Positions 16,612-26,068 are shown, counted from the first letter of the stretch. The stretch: DNA of 49,464 nt from Bacteroidales bacterium UBA3816 (GCA_002368955.1 DFDY01000198.1:1-49464); one strand, 5' to 3'. Notes: generated by a model not told the origin, from the letters alone. A program made the numbers and translations.

Positions 16612-16974
16612 ATGAAAGATATAACAGAACTGATAGCACAATTTGAAGACGGCAGCATCCGGCAGAACGACCTGCAAAGGCTTTTCGACACCTTCCTGAC
16701 CAGTCAGGCCATGCGAGACCGCTGGCCGGAAGAAGCCGCAGCCATCATTCCGCTGGCCTTGGCCAGAAAGGATGCCCAACAGCACCATGAGCGCAGACCA
16801 CAGCCAGCACCTAAGGGATGGAAGGCGGCCGCCGTTGCCGCACTGCTTCTGCTGGCAGGCACCGCCACTGTATATGCGGTGGAAGCCAGGCCCCGCATCT
16901 ACTCGACAGACAGCCACTGCGACATGGATTGTGCCGAGAAATGGTTGAACAACACCTTAGAAACAGCACTATGA
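16612..16974 (+). CDS. Candidate one-TM anti-sigma factor
   Basis: This 120-residue protein has a cytosolic N-terminal part (about 70 residues, LIAQFEDGSIRQNDLQRLFD and onward), one transmembrane helix (AAAVAALLLLAGTATVYAV, about residues 71-90), and a short periplasmic tail with two Cys (HCDMDCAEKW). Its position directly after the sigma gene and this topology fit a membrane anti-sigma factor, but no known anti-sigma signature is evident, so this is inference. The two closely spaced cysteines could sense redox state or metal. Its stop overlaps the start of the next gene (ATGA at 16971-16974). Confidence 0.65.
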   Translation: MKDITELIAQFEDGSIRQNDLQRLFDTFLTSQAMRDRWPEEAAAIIPLALARKDAQQHHERRPQPAPKGWKAAAVAALLLLAGTATVYAVEARPRIYSTDSHCDMDCAEKWLNNTLETAL

Positions 16975-17426
16975 AGAAGACAGTCATACTCCTATTTCTA
17001 TCCCTTGGGCTGCTGGCCTCGGCCCAGTCAGCATTCTATAAGGCCTATGCCCAACGCGAGCAGGTGGCTCAGGCGGCATACATGAAAAACTATCGGATTG
17101 AGGGCATAAAAGTCGATGTCACCCTGCTACGCGCCACCGACAGTGCCGCCTTCGGCCAGTTGTTGAGCCTATTGGGCATGGCCTACACTCCCTCGACACA
17201 CTCATCGGGAATGCTTTTCTGCCTGCGGCGAGACGATGACCAGTGCAGCATATTGAAGCACCCCAAAGGCCGGATTTCCTTGAAAGGGGCCTGCCTCGTC
17301 GGGGCCTCGGAGGCAGAACTGACCATATACGTCTTCCACAATTTGCGCAGCGAAGCGCGGTTCCATAAGATACTCAATTTCATCCTTCAAAAGCGCCAGC
17401 AAGGGACTTCGGTGACAGGTGATTGA
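16971..17426 (+). CDS. Small secreted protein of the ECF cassette
   Basis: The protein (151 residues) starts with a signal peptide (MKKTVILLFLSLGLLASAQ) and has no lipobox. I do not recognise the family. It is coupled to the anti-sigma-like gene by a four-base overlap, so it is likely a periplasmic partner or effector of this regulatory unit. The body is mixed alpha/beta with two Cys (GMLFCLRRDDDQCSIL), which could form a disulfide. A DUF4252-like relationship was considered but not supported. Confidence 0.65.
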   Translation: MKKTVILLFLSLGLLASAQSAFYKAYAQREQVAQAAYMKNYRIEGIKVDVTLLRATDSAAFGQLLSLLGMAYTPSTHSSGMLFCLRRDDDQCSILKHPKGRISLKGACLVGASEAELTIYVFHNLRSEARFHKILNFILQKRQQGTSVTGD

Positions 17427-17456
17427 AAAAAAAGCCGACAATCAAAAAAAAAATCG

Positions 17457-17464
17457 TACTTTTG
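17457..17464 (+). promoter_or_regulatory. Bacteroidetes-type -7 element before holA
   Basis: TACTTTTG in an A/T-rich stretch matches TAnnTTTG. It gives a leader of about 55 bases before the ATG at 17527, and separates holA from the ECF cassette. Confidence 0.6.
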
Positions 17465-17526
17465 CACTTTAAAATATACGCGCACACGAGGGCTGCCTGC
17501 CCCCCGCGCAGCCAAGCATAGTTACG

Positions 17527-18540
17527 ATGGTCCTGACTGACAAACAACTTATTGACAACCTCAAAGCTGGGAAATACCTCCCCGTATACCTTGTCACCGG
17601 CGAGGAGAATTACTATATCGACATTATCTCCGACTACTTCGAAAACAACGTCATAGACGAAAGTTTTCGCGACTTCGACCTCACGGTGGTTTATGGGCGC
17701 GACGTCACCATGCACTCCGTCGTCTCACTGGCCCAGCAATTTCCCATGATGTCGCCAGTTCGACTCGTACTGGTCAAAGAGGCGCAGGACATTGAGACCA
17801 AGCAGTGGGAGTTGCTGCCCAAATATCTGGAGTCGCCCCAGCCGCAGACCCTGCTGGTTTTCTGCTACCGCCACAAAAAGCTGGACAAACGCACCGCTGC
17901 CTACAAGGCCATTGCCAAGGTGGGCGGCATCAGCGAGCACGCCAAGCTGCGCGACTATGAGGTGTCTGACTGGATTGGCACCTATGTCAATCAACACGGC
18001 TTTGCCATCACCCAGCGCGCCTCGATGCTCATTGCCGAGCATATCGGCAACGACCTCGGCAAGATTTCCAACGAACTGGCCAAGGTCTTTATCTCCCTCC
18101 AACCCGGCGAGACCATCAACGAAGACACCATCGAGCGCAACATCGGCATCAGCAAGGAATACAACGTCTTTGAGTTGCAAAACGCCATCGGAAGGCGCGA
18201 CGTGGTGCAGTGCAACCGTATCATCAACCACTTTGCCGCCAATCCCAAGGACAACCCCATACAGCTGGTGTTGCCCAACCTATACAACTACCTCATCAAA
18301 ATCATGATTTACCAGCAGTTGGAAGACAAAAGCCAGAGCAGTGCCGCCGCAGCCCTGAAGGTGAACCCCTACTTTGTGCGCGACTATGCCACAGCCGCCG
18401 GTAACTACTCCCTAGGCAAACTGGCATCCTGCATCAACTACGTGAACGAAGCCGACCTGCGGTCCAAAGGCATTCGCAACAGCGGCACCGTCACCGATGG
18501 CGAAATTCTCAAAGAATTAATATTTAAGATTATACACTGA
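17527..18540 (+). CDS. holA: DNA polymerase III delta subunit
   Basis: HolA is the clamp-loader subunit that opens the sliding clamp; it has a AAA+-like fold without a working ATP site. The 337-residue length is typical. Family segments include LPVYLVTGEENYYIDIISDY at the N terminus, VLVKEAQDIETKQWELL, LLVFCYRHKKLDKRTAAYKA, and the late IAEHIGNDLGKISNELAKV and KDNPIQLVLPNLYNYLIKIM. A TonB-dependent receptor gene follows eight bases later, which is likely chance co-transcription. Confidence 0.93.
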   Translation: MVLTDKQLIDNLKAGKYLPVYLVTGEENYYIDIISDYFENNVIDESFRDFDLTVVYGRDVTMHSVVSLAQQFPMMSPVRLVLVKEAQDIETKQWELLPKYLESPQPQTLLVFCYRHKKLDKRTAAYKAIAKVGGISEHAKLRDYEVSDWIGTYVNQHGFAITQRASMLIAEHIGNDLGKISNELAKVFISLQPGETINEDTIERNIGISKEYNVFELQNAIGRRDVVQCNRIINHFAANPKDNPIQLVLPNLYNYLIKIMIYQQLEDKSQSSAAAALKVNPYFVRDYATAAGNYSLGKLASCINYVNEADLRSKGIRNSGTVTDGEILKELIFKIIH

Positions 18541-18548
18541 TCCCCTAT

Positions 18549-20861
18549 ATGAAAAAAATCATATTTTTCTTCTTGCTCATAAGTCCGGCAGCACTCTTTG
18601 CCCAGACCGTTAAAGGCCTTCTCACCGACGATGCCACCGGCGAGGCAATTCCCTTTGCCAATGTAGTCCTCGACGGCACACGCTACGGCAACGCCACCGA
18701 CATCAACGGCTTCTACCTCATCAACAAGATGCCCGAAGGCACCTACACCCTCCGTGTGCGCTATATCGGCTATCAGGAATATACCGAGCAGATCACCCTC
18801 AAGAAAGGCCAGACCATCACCCGCAACATCTCCCTCAAGACCGAGAGCAAGATACTCAAATCCGTCACCGTCTCGGACAACCGCGTGGAAGAACGCAAAC
18901 TGCAAACCCAAGTGTCGGTGGAGAAAATCACCGCAGCCCAAATACAGCAGATGCCCTCCATCGGAGGCACCTCCGACCTTGCCCAATACCTACAAGTACT
19001 GCCCGGCATCAACTCCACTGGCGACCAAGGGGGACAGCTCTACATCCGCGGCGGCTCCATGATTCAGAACCTCTGCCTGTTGGACGGCATGATTGTCTAT
19101 AACCCCTTCCACTCCATCGGCCTCTATTCCATCTTCGAGACCGACATCATCCTCAACGCCGACATCTACAGCGGAGGCTTCGGGGCCGAGTATGGGGGCC
19201 GCATCTCCTCAGTCATGGACATCACCACCCGCGGCGGCAATAAGAAACGCCACTCGGGCAAGATTGGCTTTAACACCTTCGGCGCCAACCTTCTGCTCGA
19301 AGGCCCTCTCAAAAAGGAGAAGGCCAACAGCCCCAGTTCCATCACCTACCTCCTTTCGGCCAAGAACTCATACCTCTCCACCACCTCCAAAGCCCTCTAC
19401 CCCTACCTCCCCGGTGGCCTGCCTTTCGACTTTCTCGACCTTTACGGCAAACTCTCCATCAACTCCGGCACCGGCAGCAAGATTAACTTCTTCGGCTTCC
19501 GTTTCGACGACAAGGTCTTCGGCTATCAGTCCCTCGCCGACTATCACTGGCAGAACTATGGCATCGGCACTAACTTTATGCTTGTCACCGGCTCCAGTTC
19601 CATCCTCGAAGGACATGTGGCCTACTCCGACTACCACATCAATCTCTCCGACTCCACCGCCGACGACAAGTACAGTTCCATCAGCGGTGTCAACATGGGT
19701 TTGGACATCACCAACTTCATCGGCTCCAACAGGCTTCGCTATGGCCTGGCCATGGAGCTCTTCTCCACCGACTACAAGTTCACCAACAACTACGGCATTC
19801 CCGCCCGCCAGAACGAAAACACCAATAGCCTCTCGGCCTACATGACCTACAAGATTTCCTCAGGCAAGTGGCTCATCAACCCAGGTCTGCGCTACATACT
19901 CTACGCCTCGCTCAGCACCAGCAGTTTAGAGCCCCGCCTTTCAGCCAAATACAACGTCACCGACCATTTCCGCCTCAAGATGGCCGCAGGCCTCTATAGC
20001 CAAATCTTTCTTGATGCGCGGTCCGACAATGACATTGTCAACCTCTTCAACGGCTTCCTCACCGGCTCCGGCAGCCTTCAGAAACCCACCACCTTCCGTG
20101 GCAACGAAGTCAGCAGCAGCCTGCAACGCTCTCAACACCTCATCTTTGGTGCCGAATATGACTTCTCCAACCACCTCACCGCCAATGCTGAAGTCTACCT
20201 CAAGAACTTCAGCCAGTTGCTCAACGCCAACCGCAACAAGATGTTCGACGCCAGCGACGGTGCCTACCGTCCCGGCGGTGCCTACGAAAAGCCCGAATAC
20301 TACCTCACCGACTATATCATTGAGAGCGGTATGGCCTATGGCGCCGATTTCAGCCTCTGCTATGACATCGACTGGCTCTATCTATGGGGAACCTACTCGT
20401 TGGGATGGGTCCACCGCACCGACGAGGTGCAGACCTACAGCCCCCACTATGACCGCCGCCACACAGTCAACCTTCTAGCCACCGTGCGCCTAGGCGAAAG
20501 CCACCAGTGGGAAATCAGCGGCCGCTGGAGCTATGGCAGCGGTTTCCCCTATACGCAAACGCAAGGCATGTACGAGAACCTCTCTTTCTCCGATGGCATT
20601 TCAACCAACTACCTCCAAACCAACGGCAACTACGGCATTGCCTATGCCGAGCTCTATGGCGGCCGGTTGCCCAATTATCACCGTTTCGACCTCAGTTTCA
20701 AAAGGCGTTTCTCTATTGGCAAACGCTCCATCCTTGACCTCAACGCCAGCGTCACCAACCTCTACAACCGCAATAATATCTTCTACTTCGACCGTCTCAC
20801 TTATACCCGTGTCGACCAACTGCCCATTCTCTGGTCGGCAGGCGCCACATTTAACTTCTAA
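18549..20861 (+). CDS. TonB-dependent outer-membrane receptor
   Basis: This 770-residue outer-membrane transporter starts with a signal peptide (FFFLLISPAALFAQ). An N-terminal carboxypeptidase-regulatory-like domain follows (VKGLLTDDATGEAIPFANVV, DINGFYLINKMPEGTYTLRV). Then come a plug domain (LQVLPGINSTGDQGGQLYIR, LLDGMIVYNPFHSIGLYS, GGFGAEYGGRISSVMDITT) and a beta barrel ending in Phe (WSAGATFNF). There is no SusD-like partner, so it does not belong to a polysaccharide locus of the SusCD type. The substrate (iron complex, vitamin, peptide or glycan) is unknown. A hairpin terminator lies just after the stop. Confidence 0.9.
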   Translation: MKKIIFFFLLISPAALFAQTVKGLLTDDATGEAIPFANVVLDGTRYGNATDINGFYLINKMPEGTYTLRVRYIGYQEYTEQITLKKGQTITRNISLKTESKILKSVTVSDNRVEERKLQTQVSVEKITAAQIQQMPSIGGTSDLAQYLQVLPGINSTGDQGGQLYIRGGSMIQNLCLLDGMIVYNPFHSIGLYSIFETDIILNADIYSGGFGAEYGGRISSVMDITTRGGNKKRHSGKIGFNTFGANLLLEGPLKKEKANSPSSITYLLSAKNSYLSTTSKALYPYLPGGLPFDFLDLYGKLSINSGTGSKINFFGFRFDDKVFGYQSLADYHWQNYGIGTNFMLVTGSSSILEGHVAYSDYHINLSDSTADDKYSSISGVNMGLDITNFIGSNRLRYGLAMELFSTDYKFTNNYGIPARQNENTNSLSAYMTYKISSGKWLINPGLRYILYASLSTSSLEPRLSAKYNVTDHFRLKMAAGLYSQIFLDARSDNDIVNLFNGFLTGSGSLQKPTTFRGNEVSSSLQRSQHLIFGAEYDFSNHLTANAEVYLKNFSQLLNANRNKMFDASDGAYRPGGAYEKPEYYLTDYIIESGMAYGADFSLCYDIDWLYLWGTYSLGWVHRTDEVQTYSPHYDRRHTVNLLATVRLGESHQWEISGRWSYGSGFPYTQTQGMYENLSFSDGISTNYLQTNGNYGIAYAELYGGRLPNYHRFDLSFKRRFSIGKRSILDLNASVTNLYNRNNIFYFDRLTYTRVDQLPILWSAGATFNF

Positions 20862-20868
20862 TGATATG

Positions 20869-20901
20869 ATAGCCCCCCGAGGTTGCTCTTGGGGGGGCTA
20901 T
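20869..20901 (+). terminator. Hairpin terminator between convergent genes
   Basis: ATAGCCCCCC (20869-20878) pairs perfectly with GGGGGGCTAT (20892-20901), directly after the receptor gene and before the convergent ung gene. The T-run is weak on the plus strand. It may act in both directions. Confidence 0.65.
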
Positions 20902-20944
20902 TCACAATGGGTGGATTTGAAGGCGCGTGCCTACAGGAGAGGTA

Positions 20945-21631
20945 TCAGCCTATTTCATCCCAGTGGATGGGCACTTGCCCTTCACTAATCAGAATGTTAT
21001 TGCACTTCGAGAAATGCCTACAGTTGAAAAAGCCCCTGTGGGCCGAAAGCGGCGAAGGATGGGGGGCAGTCAGCACATGGTGTTTTGTGCGGTCAATGAA
21101 CTGGGCCTTGCTGATGGCAAAGTTGCCCCAAAGCAGAAATACGATACCCTGCCGGTACTGGTTGAGAGCCTGTATGGCGGCATCGGTGAACTCCTCCCAG
21201 CCGTGGTGCTGGTGCGAACCAGCCTGATGTGCCCGAACTGTCAGCGTTGAATTAAGCAGCAACACTCCCTGTTCGGCCCAACGGGTAAGGTCGCCATTGG
21301 TGAGTGGAAGCCGCAAGCCTAAATCATGATTTATTTCTTTGATGATATTCATCAACGAAGGGGGTACCTGTACTCCCTGCGGCACCGAAAAACAGAGTCC
21401 GTTGGCCTGACCGGGCTCGTGATATGGGTCCTGACCCAAGATGACCACCTTCACCTTATCGAAAGGGGTGCGGTCGAAGGCGGCAAAGATGTCGCTTCCC
21501 TTAGGGTAGCAGACATATTGCTGCCGCTCGGCAATCAAAAACTCTTTAAGCTGGGCGAAATAGGGAGCCTCAAACTGAGGCCTCAACACCTCCAACCACG
21601 AAGGTTCTATCTTTGGATTTACGCTGGTCAT
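20945..21631 (-). CDS. ung: Uracil-DNA glycosylase (family 1)
   Basis: The 228-residue enzyme removes uracil from DNA for base excision repair. It shows the family 1 signatures: the water-activating loop GQDPYHEPGQANGLCFSVP (residue 67 region), the GVLLLNSTLTVRAHQAGSH segment, and the DNA-intercalation motif HPSPLSAHRGFF near the C terminus. Length and motif spacing are normal. It begins 12 bases after the MBL hydrolase gene at 21644-22276 and probably shares its transcript. Confidence 0.96.
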   Translation of the reverse strand: MTSVNPKIEPSWLEVLRPQFEAPYFAQLKEFLIAERQQYVCYPKGSDIFAAFDRTPFDKVKVVILGQDPYHEPGQANGLCFSVPQGVQVPPSLMNIIKEINHDLGLRLPLTNGDLTRWAEQGVLLLNSTLTVRAHQAGSHQHHGWEEFTDAAIQALNQYRQGIVFLLWGNFAISKAQFIDRTKHHVLTAPHPSPLSAHRGFFNCRHFSKCNNILISEGQVPIHWDEIG

Positions 21632-21643
21632 CTTACTTGTGTG

Positions 21644-22276
21644 CTACTGAAGGAAACCGTTATACATCTTCTCCTCGCCTACCGATGTGATGTCGCCATG
21701 TCCAGGAAGGACTTCATAAAGGTCATCGAGGGTGAGTATTTTCGTTCTGATGCTCTTAATCAGCTGGTCGTAGTTGCCACCCGGCAGGTCGGTGCGGCCG
21801 ATGCTGCCACGGAAAAGTGCGTCACCCGTGAAGACCATCCTGTCCTCATGCAACACAAAGGCCATGCTGCCAGGACAATGGCCCGGGACATAACGGCATT
21901 CGAAAGGACCCACATGGTCGCCATCGTTGATTAGGACAGTCTCCAAATCATCCATCCTAGGGACATTCTCGAACCTCATCACCGAGCCATAGATTTCGGC
22001 CTGACCGAGGAGCTTCAGCCCGTCGGGGTGCAGGGTCACAGGCAGGTGAAAATGGTCGCAAACCTGATGGAGACCAGCTATGTGGTCGATATGGGCGTGG
22101 GTCAGGAGGACATGATTCAGTGTCAGCCCATTCCGTTCGACGAACTGGATCAGTTCGTCCACCTCGTAGGCCTGATAGGCACCGGGGTCAATCACCGAAG
22201 CCTGGCGTGTAGATTCGTCCCACACCACATAGCAATTTTCCATAAAATGGCTAAACTCGAACTGCTTAATCTCCAT
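21644..22276 (-). CDS. Metallo-beta-lactamase-fold hydrolase, glyoxalase II-like
   Basis: This 210-residue protein has the MBL signature THAHIDHIAG (HxHxDH), later ligands in VPGHCPGSMAF and FTGDALFRGSIGRTDLPGG, and PGHGD near the end. All four zinc-ligand motifs of the glyoxalase II/hydroxyacylglutathione hydrolase group are present, with the GRTDLPGG signature of the YcbL-like subgroup. Since Bacteroidales do not normally make glutathione, the thioester substrate is uncertain. A terminator for lysS lies just upstream. Confidence 0.9.
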   Translation of the reverse strand: MEIKQFEFSHFMENCYVVWDESTRQASVIDPGAYQAYEVDELIQFVERNGLTLNHVLLTHAHIDHIAGLHQVCDHFHLPVTLHPDGLKLLGQAEIYGSVMRFENVPRMDDLETVLINDGDHVGPFECRYVPGHCPGSMAFVLHEDRMVFTGDALFRGSIGRTDLPGGNYDQLIKSIRTKILTLDDLYEVLPGHGDITSVGEEKMYNGFLQ

Positions 22277-22296
22277 CCCTTATAGATTTATAGTTG

Positions 22297-22327
22297 AAAA
22301 GGCATAGTGCTAATGATGCACTATGCC
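22297..22327 (-). terminator. Terminator of lysS overlapping its stop codon
   Basis: GGCATAGTGC pairs perfectly with GCACTATGCC across a seven-base loop (22301-22327), and on the minus strand TTTT follows. The upstream arm contains the lysS stop codon at 22321-22323. This fits a Rho-independent terminator for lysS. Confidence 0.8.
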
Positions 22328-24036
22328 ATCCATTTTTCAAGTTCCTCTTTCTTCAACGGGGGCATTTCCAACTTATTCTTCTTGCGCAGACCGTTGAGGT
22401 CGTTGTAAAGTTTGTTGGGGTTGGCCTCTTTGAGCGCGGAAAGCGTGTTGATGCCTGCCTTGCGCAGCACCGGAACCCACTCGGCGGAGACACCGTGGTT
22501 GACAAATTCCTCGTCGGTGGTGACGGGGGCCTTCTTCTCGGGCTTCATCTGTGGGAAGAGGAGGACATCCTGGATGCTCTGCTCGTCGGTCATCATCATC
22601 ACCAAGCGGTCGATGCCCATGCCCATACCGGAAGTTGGCGGCATGCCGAATTCCAGTGCGCGGACAAAATCCATATCGATGAACATTGCCTCGTCGTCAC
22701 CCTTCTCACTCAGGCGCAGCTGCTCCTGGAAACGTCCCAACTGGTCAATGGGGTCGTTCAGCTCGCTATAGGCGTTGGCCAGTTCCTTGCCATTGACAAA
22801 GAGTTCGAAACGCTCGGTGAGGTTGGGGTTGTTGCGGTGACGTTTGCAGAGGGGCGACATCTCAATGGGATAGTCGGTGACAAAAGTGGGCTGAATGAGG
22901 TTGGGCTCGCACTTCTCGCCAAAGATGGCGTCGATAAGCTTGCCCTTGCCCATGGTTTCGTCAACCTCGATGTTGAGGGCTTTGCAGGTGTCGCGCAATT
23001 GCTGCTCGTCCATAGGCAGCACATCGTAGCCAGTGGCCTCCTTGATAAGGTCGCACATGGGGGCGCGACGGAAAGGACCGCCGAAGTCAATTTCGTTGCC
23101 CCACACCTTCACCTTGGTGGTGCCGTGGAGGGTCATGGCAATGCGGCTGAGCATATTCTCCACAAAAGTCATCATCCAGTTGTAGTCCTTATATGCCACA
23201 TATATTTCCATGCAGGTGAACTCGGGGTTGTGGGTGCGGTCCATGCCCTCGTTGCGGAAGTCGCGGGCAAACTCATACACACCCGCATAGCCACCGACAA
23301 TCAGACGTTTGAGGTAAAGCTCGTTGGCAATACGCAAGTAGAGGTCTATGTCCAATGCATTGTGGTGGGTGATGAAGGGGCGTGCGGCAGCACCGCCAGG
23401 GATAGACTGCAAAATGGGGGTTTCGACTTCGAGATAGCCCTGCTCGTTGAAGTAGTCGCGCATAGTGTTGACTATCTTGGCGCGCTTGATGAAGGTTTCG
23501 CGTACATGGGGGTTGACAATGAGGTCCACGTAGCGCATACGATAACGCTGTTCGGGGTCGCTGAATGCATCGTAGACATGGCCGTCCTTCTCCTTGACAA
23601 TGGGCAAGGGGCGGAGGCTCTTGCTGAGCACCGTGAGGCTTTGCACATGGATGGAAGTCTCGCCCATTTGGGTGACAAAGACATAGCCGGTGACGCCGAT
23701 GATGTCGCCAATGTCAAGCAGACGTTTGAAGACAGTGTTGTAGAGGGTCTTATCCTCATCGGGACAAATCTCGTCGCGTTTGATATAAAGCTGGATGCGG
23801 CCATAGGCATCCTGCAACTCAACAAACGAGGCGGCACCCATAATACGGCGGCTCATGATGCGGCCGGCGATGCTGATATGCTGATAGAGGGTGTTATCTT
23901 TGGGGTAGTTCTCCAATATCTCGCTTGACTTGACATTCACCTCATAGAGGGCGGCGGGGTAAGGGTTGATACCCAATTTTTTCAATTCGTTCAACGAATT
24001 TCTACGGATTTGTTCTTGTTCGGTCAGTTCGGCCAT
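22321..24036 (-). CDS. lysS: Lysyl-tRNA synthetase (class II)
   Basis: This enzyme charges tRNA-Lys. It has an OB-fold anticodon-binding domain in the N-terminal 150 residues (NTLYQHISIAGRIMSRRIMG), then the class II core: motif 2 FARDFRNEGMDRTHNPEFT and motif 3 GMGMGIDRLVMMM. The 571-residue length exceeds the roughly 500 of Escherichia coli because of a C-terminal extension (VLRKAGINTLSALKEANPNK and onward), which is usual in Bacteroidales LysS. The gene lies 61 bases downstream of the FlaA1-like gene, with no clear promoter between them, and may be co-transcribed with it. Confidence 0.97.
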   Translation of the reverse strand: MAELTEQEQIRRNSLNELKKLGINPYPAALYEVNVKSSEILENYPKDNTLYQHISIAGRIMSRRIMGAASFVELQDAYGRIQLYIKRDEICPDEDKTLYNTVFKRLLDIGDIIGVTGYVFVTQMGETSIHVQSLTVLSKSLRPLPIVKEKDGHVYDAFSDPEQRYRMRYVDLIVNPHVRETFIKRAKIVNTMRDYFNEQGYLEVETPILQSIPGGAAARPFITHHNALDIDLYLRIANELYLKRLIVGGYAGVYEFARDFRNEGMDRTHNPEFTCMEIYVAYKDYNWMMTFVENMLSRIAMTLHGTTKVKVWGNEIDFGGPFRRAPMCDLIKEATGYDVLPMDEQQLRDTCKALNIEVDETMGKGKLIDAIFGEKCEPNLIQPTFVTDYPIEMSPLCKRHRNNPNLTERFELFVNGKELANAYSELNDPIDQLGRFQEQLRLSEKGDDEAMFIDMDFVRALEFGMPPTSGMGMGIDRLVMMMTDEQSIQDVLLFPQMKPEKKAPVTTDEEFVNHGVSAEWVPVLRKAGINTLSALKEANPNKLYNDLNGLRKKNKLEMPPLKKEELEKWMA

Positions 24037-24097
24037 GTTACAATTAATTATTTATAGTTTTCTGTTAGTTTACTGAGGGGTTGTTGTTCTTTAAACA

Positions 24098-26068
24098 CTA
24101 CTTGTCCAACACTTCATACTTAGAACACTTGCTCTTGTACTCGGGCACGATTTCTTTCATAATGCGGACAATCATCATGTTGTCAAATCCGTGGGTGGAC
24201 TCCATCAGGCGTTGCTCATTCTTGAGAGCAGTATCATAGTCGTATTCACGGACGGTGGCAATCAAGATTTTAGGATGAATCGTGGGCTTGGTTTGTTCTG
24301 CATCATTGAGAATCTCTTCATAGAGTTTCTCACCCTCGCGCAAGCCCGTATATTCAATTTTGATATTCTTAGCCCCAGATAGTTTTATCATGCGTTGGGC
24401 CAAGTCGACTATACGGACAGGCTGCCCCATGTCGAAGACGAATATTTCGCCGCCTTTGCCCATAGTGCCGGCTTCGAGAACCAGCTTACAGGCTTCGGGG
24501 ATGAGCATAAAGTAGCGTATGATGTCGGGATGGGTGACGGTGATGGGACCGCCTTTCTTGATTTGTTCGCGGAAAATGGGGATGACAGAACCGTTGCTGC
24601 CCAGCACGTTGCCAAAGCGGGTAGTGACAAACTGGGTGACGGGTAGCGACCCATCGACTTGGCGAAGGGGCGTATCTGCCGCCTGGGGCTGGCCAGCGGA
24701 CTGGAACCGTTCAATCTCGCGGTTGAGCGACTGGCAGTATATCTCGCAGATGCGCTTGGAACAGCCCATAACATTGGTGGGGTTGACGGCCTTGTCGGTG
24801 GAAATCATGACGAATTTCTTAGTGCCGTATTTGACGGCAAGGTCGGCTATGACTCGGGTGCCATAGACGTTGTTCTGCACGGCTATGGCAGGGTTGTCCT
24901 CCATCATAGGCACATGCTTGTAGGCGGCGGCATGGAAGACATACTCGGGCCTGTACTGGGCAAAAATACGCTCCATGTGCTCACTATTGGTGATGGACGA
25001 GACTATGGTTTCGCAAGGTATGTAGGCGTATTGGTGCTTCATGAAGAGGCGCAAGTCGTGCATGGGGGTCTCAGCCTGGTCGACGAGCACCAGCCGGGCA
25101 GGTTTGTAGGGGGCAATTTGGCGCACCATCTCGCTGCCAATGGAGCCAGCCGCGCCCGTGATAAGGATGCAGCGGTCCTTGAGCATCTCTCCTATGGCAT
25201 CCATGTCCACCTCAATTTTGTCGCGGGGCAGAAGGTCCTCAATGTTCACCTCATGGAGTTGCTCACGTTTAAGTTCGTCCTTTCCGTTCCACTCCTCGAT
25301 AGTAGGGAACATCATAATTTTGATGCCCTGAGTAATTAACTGATCAATAAGATCGGTACGGCTACGGAACCGTTCCTCCTGATGAGGGGAGACAATCAGA
25401 ATGGTGGCATGCGCCTCCTTGATGTGTTTCACCAAGTTGGGACCATCCTTGCGCACCTGTAGTCCCAAGAGCCACTTGGTTTGCAAGTCGCCGTCGGGAC
25501 TGACGAACCCCACCACATTGTAGCGCTGTGGCGTTTCGTTCTGTAGACTCTTGGCGATGGCTATGCCGCCCTCCTTGACACCATATATAAATACGCGGCG
25601 AGCCTTGTCGTCGCGGACAACGCCGTCGTAAAGATACTTTACCAGAATGCGTTCAATCCACATGATCGCCGTTGCCACGAAAAAGAGTTCCACGCAAGGG
25701 AGCCCCCGGGGGAAGCATACCTGAGTCCACTCCAGGGCATTTGCCCCTAGGCCCAAAAGATAGGCCACCACGGTGCCGCCAAGGTTGGCCAAAGCCACCT
25801 GTACCAAATCCATCACAGATGAATAGCGGATAATGCCGCTATAGGTGTGGAGCATGCGGAAAAAAAGAACAAAGAAAACCTCGCAGATGAGGATTCCACG
25901 AGTCTGCGCCCAAAAGTGACTGGTGAAACCACCGCCGCCCCACTGAAGATAGAAGGCGGCATAGAAAGCAACGGCCACAATCAGACAGTCAATCAGCAGT
26001 ATAATCCAATAGGGCAAAGCACCCTTCGAAAAGTACCAAGTCGTCAACCTATTAATAGTCTTACGCAT
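24098..26068 (-). CDS. FlaA1/CapD-type nucleotide-sugar 4,6-dehydratase, membrane-anchored
   Basis: This 656-residue protein has four hydrophobic helices at the N terminus (IILLIDCLIVAVAFYAAFYL and following), a first Rossmann-like domain (RRVFIYGVKEGGIAIAKSL), and a C-terminal SDR domain with cofactor motif ILITGAAGSIGSEMVRQIAP and the active-site region MISTDKAVNPTNVMGCSKR. The long membrane-anchored form (PglF, WbpM, CapD) makes UDP-2-acetamido-4-keto-6-deoxyhexoses for capsule, O-antigen or glycoprotein glycans. In the short form Thr-Asp-Lys stands where SDRs usually have Tyr-x-x-x-Lys, as here. No glycosyltransferase or capsule gene is adjacent. Confidence 0.9.
   Translation of the reverse strand: MRKTINRLTTWYFSKGALPYWIILLIDCLIVAVAFYAAFYLQWGGGGFTSHFWAQTRGILICEVFFVLFFRMLHTYSGIIRYSSVMDLVQVALANLGGTVVAYLLGLGANALEWTQVCFPRGLPCVELFFVATAIMWIERILVKYLYDGVVRDDKARRVFIYGVKEGGIAIAKSLQNETPQRYNVVGFVSPDGDLQTKWLLGLQVRKDGPNLVKHIKEAHATILIVSPHQEERFRSRTDLIDQLITQGIKIMMFPTIEEWNGKDELKREQLHEVNIEDLLPRDKIEVDMDAIGEMLKDRCILITGAAGSIGSEMVRQIAPYKPARLVLVDQAETPMHDLRLFMKHQYAYIPCETIVSSITNSEHMERIFAQYRPEYVFHAAAYKHVPMMEDNPAIAVQNNVYGTRVIADLAVKYGTKKFVMISTDKAVNPTNVMGCSKRICEIYCQSLNREIERFQSAGQPQAADTPLRQVDGSLPVTQFVTTRFGNVLGSNGSVIPIFREQIKKGGPITVTHPDIIRYFMLIPEACKLVLEAGTMGKGGEIFVFDMGQPVRIVDLAQRMIKLSGAKNIKIEYTGLREGEKLYEEILNDAEQTKPTIHPKILIATVREYDYDTALKNEQRLMESTHGFDNMMIVRIMKEIVPEYKSKCSKYEVLDK

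Noticed and set aside
22294..23928. A 544-codon open frame on the plus strand opposite lysS
   Set aside because: It lies entirely antisense to lysS, whose class II motifs are clear; the frame is kept open by lysS codon bias, and the translated sequence is low-complexity in Val, His, Gly and Ala and matches nothing.
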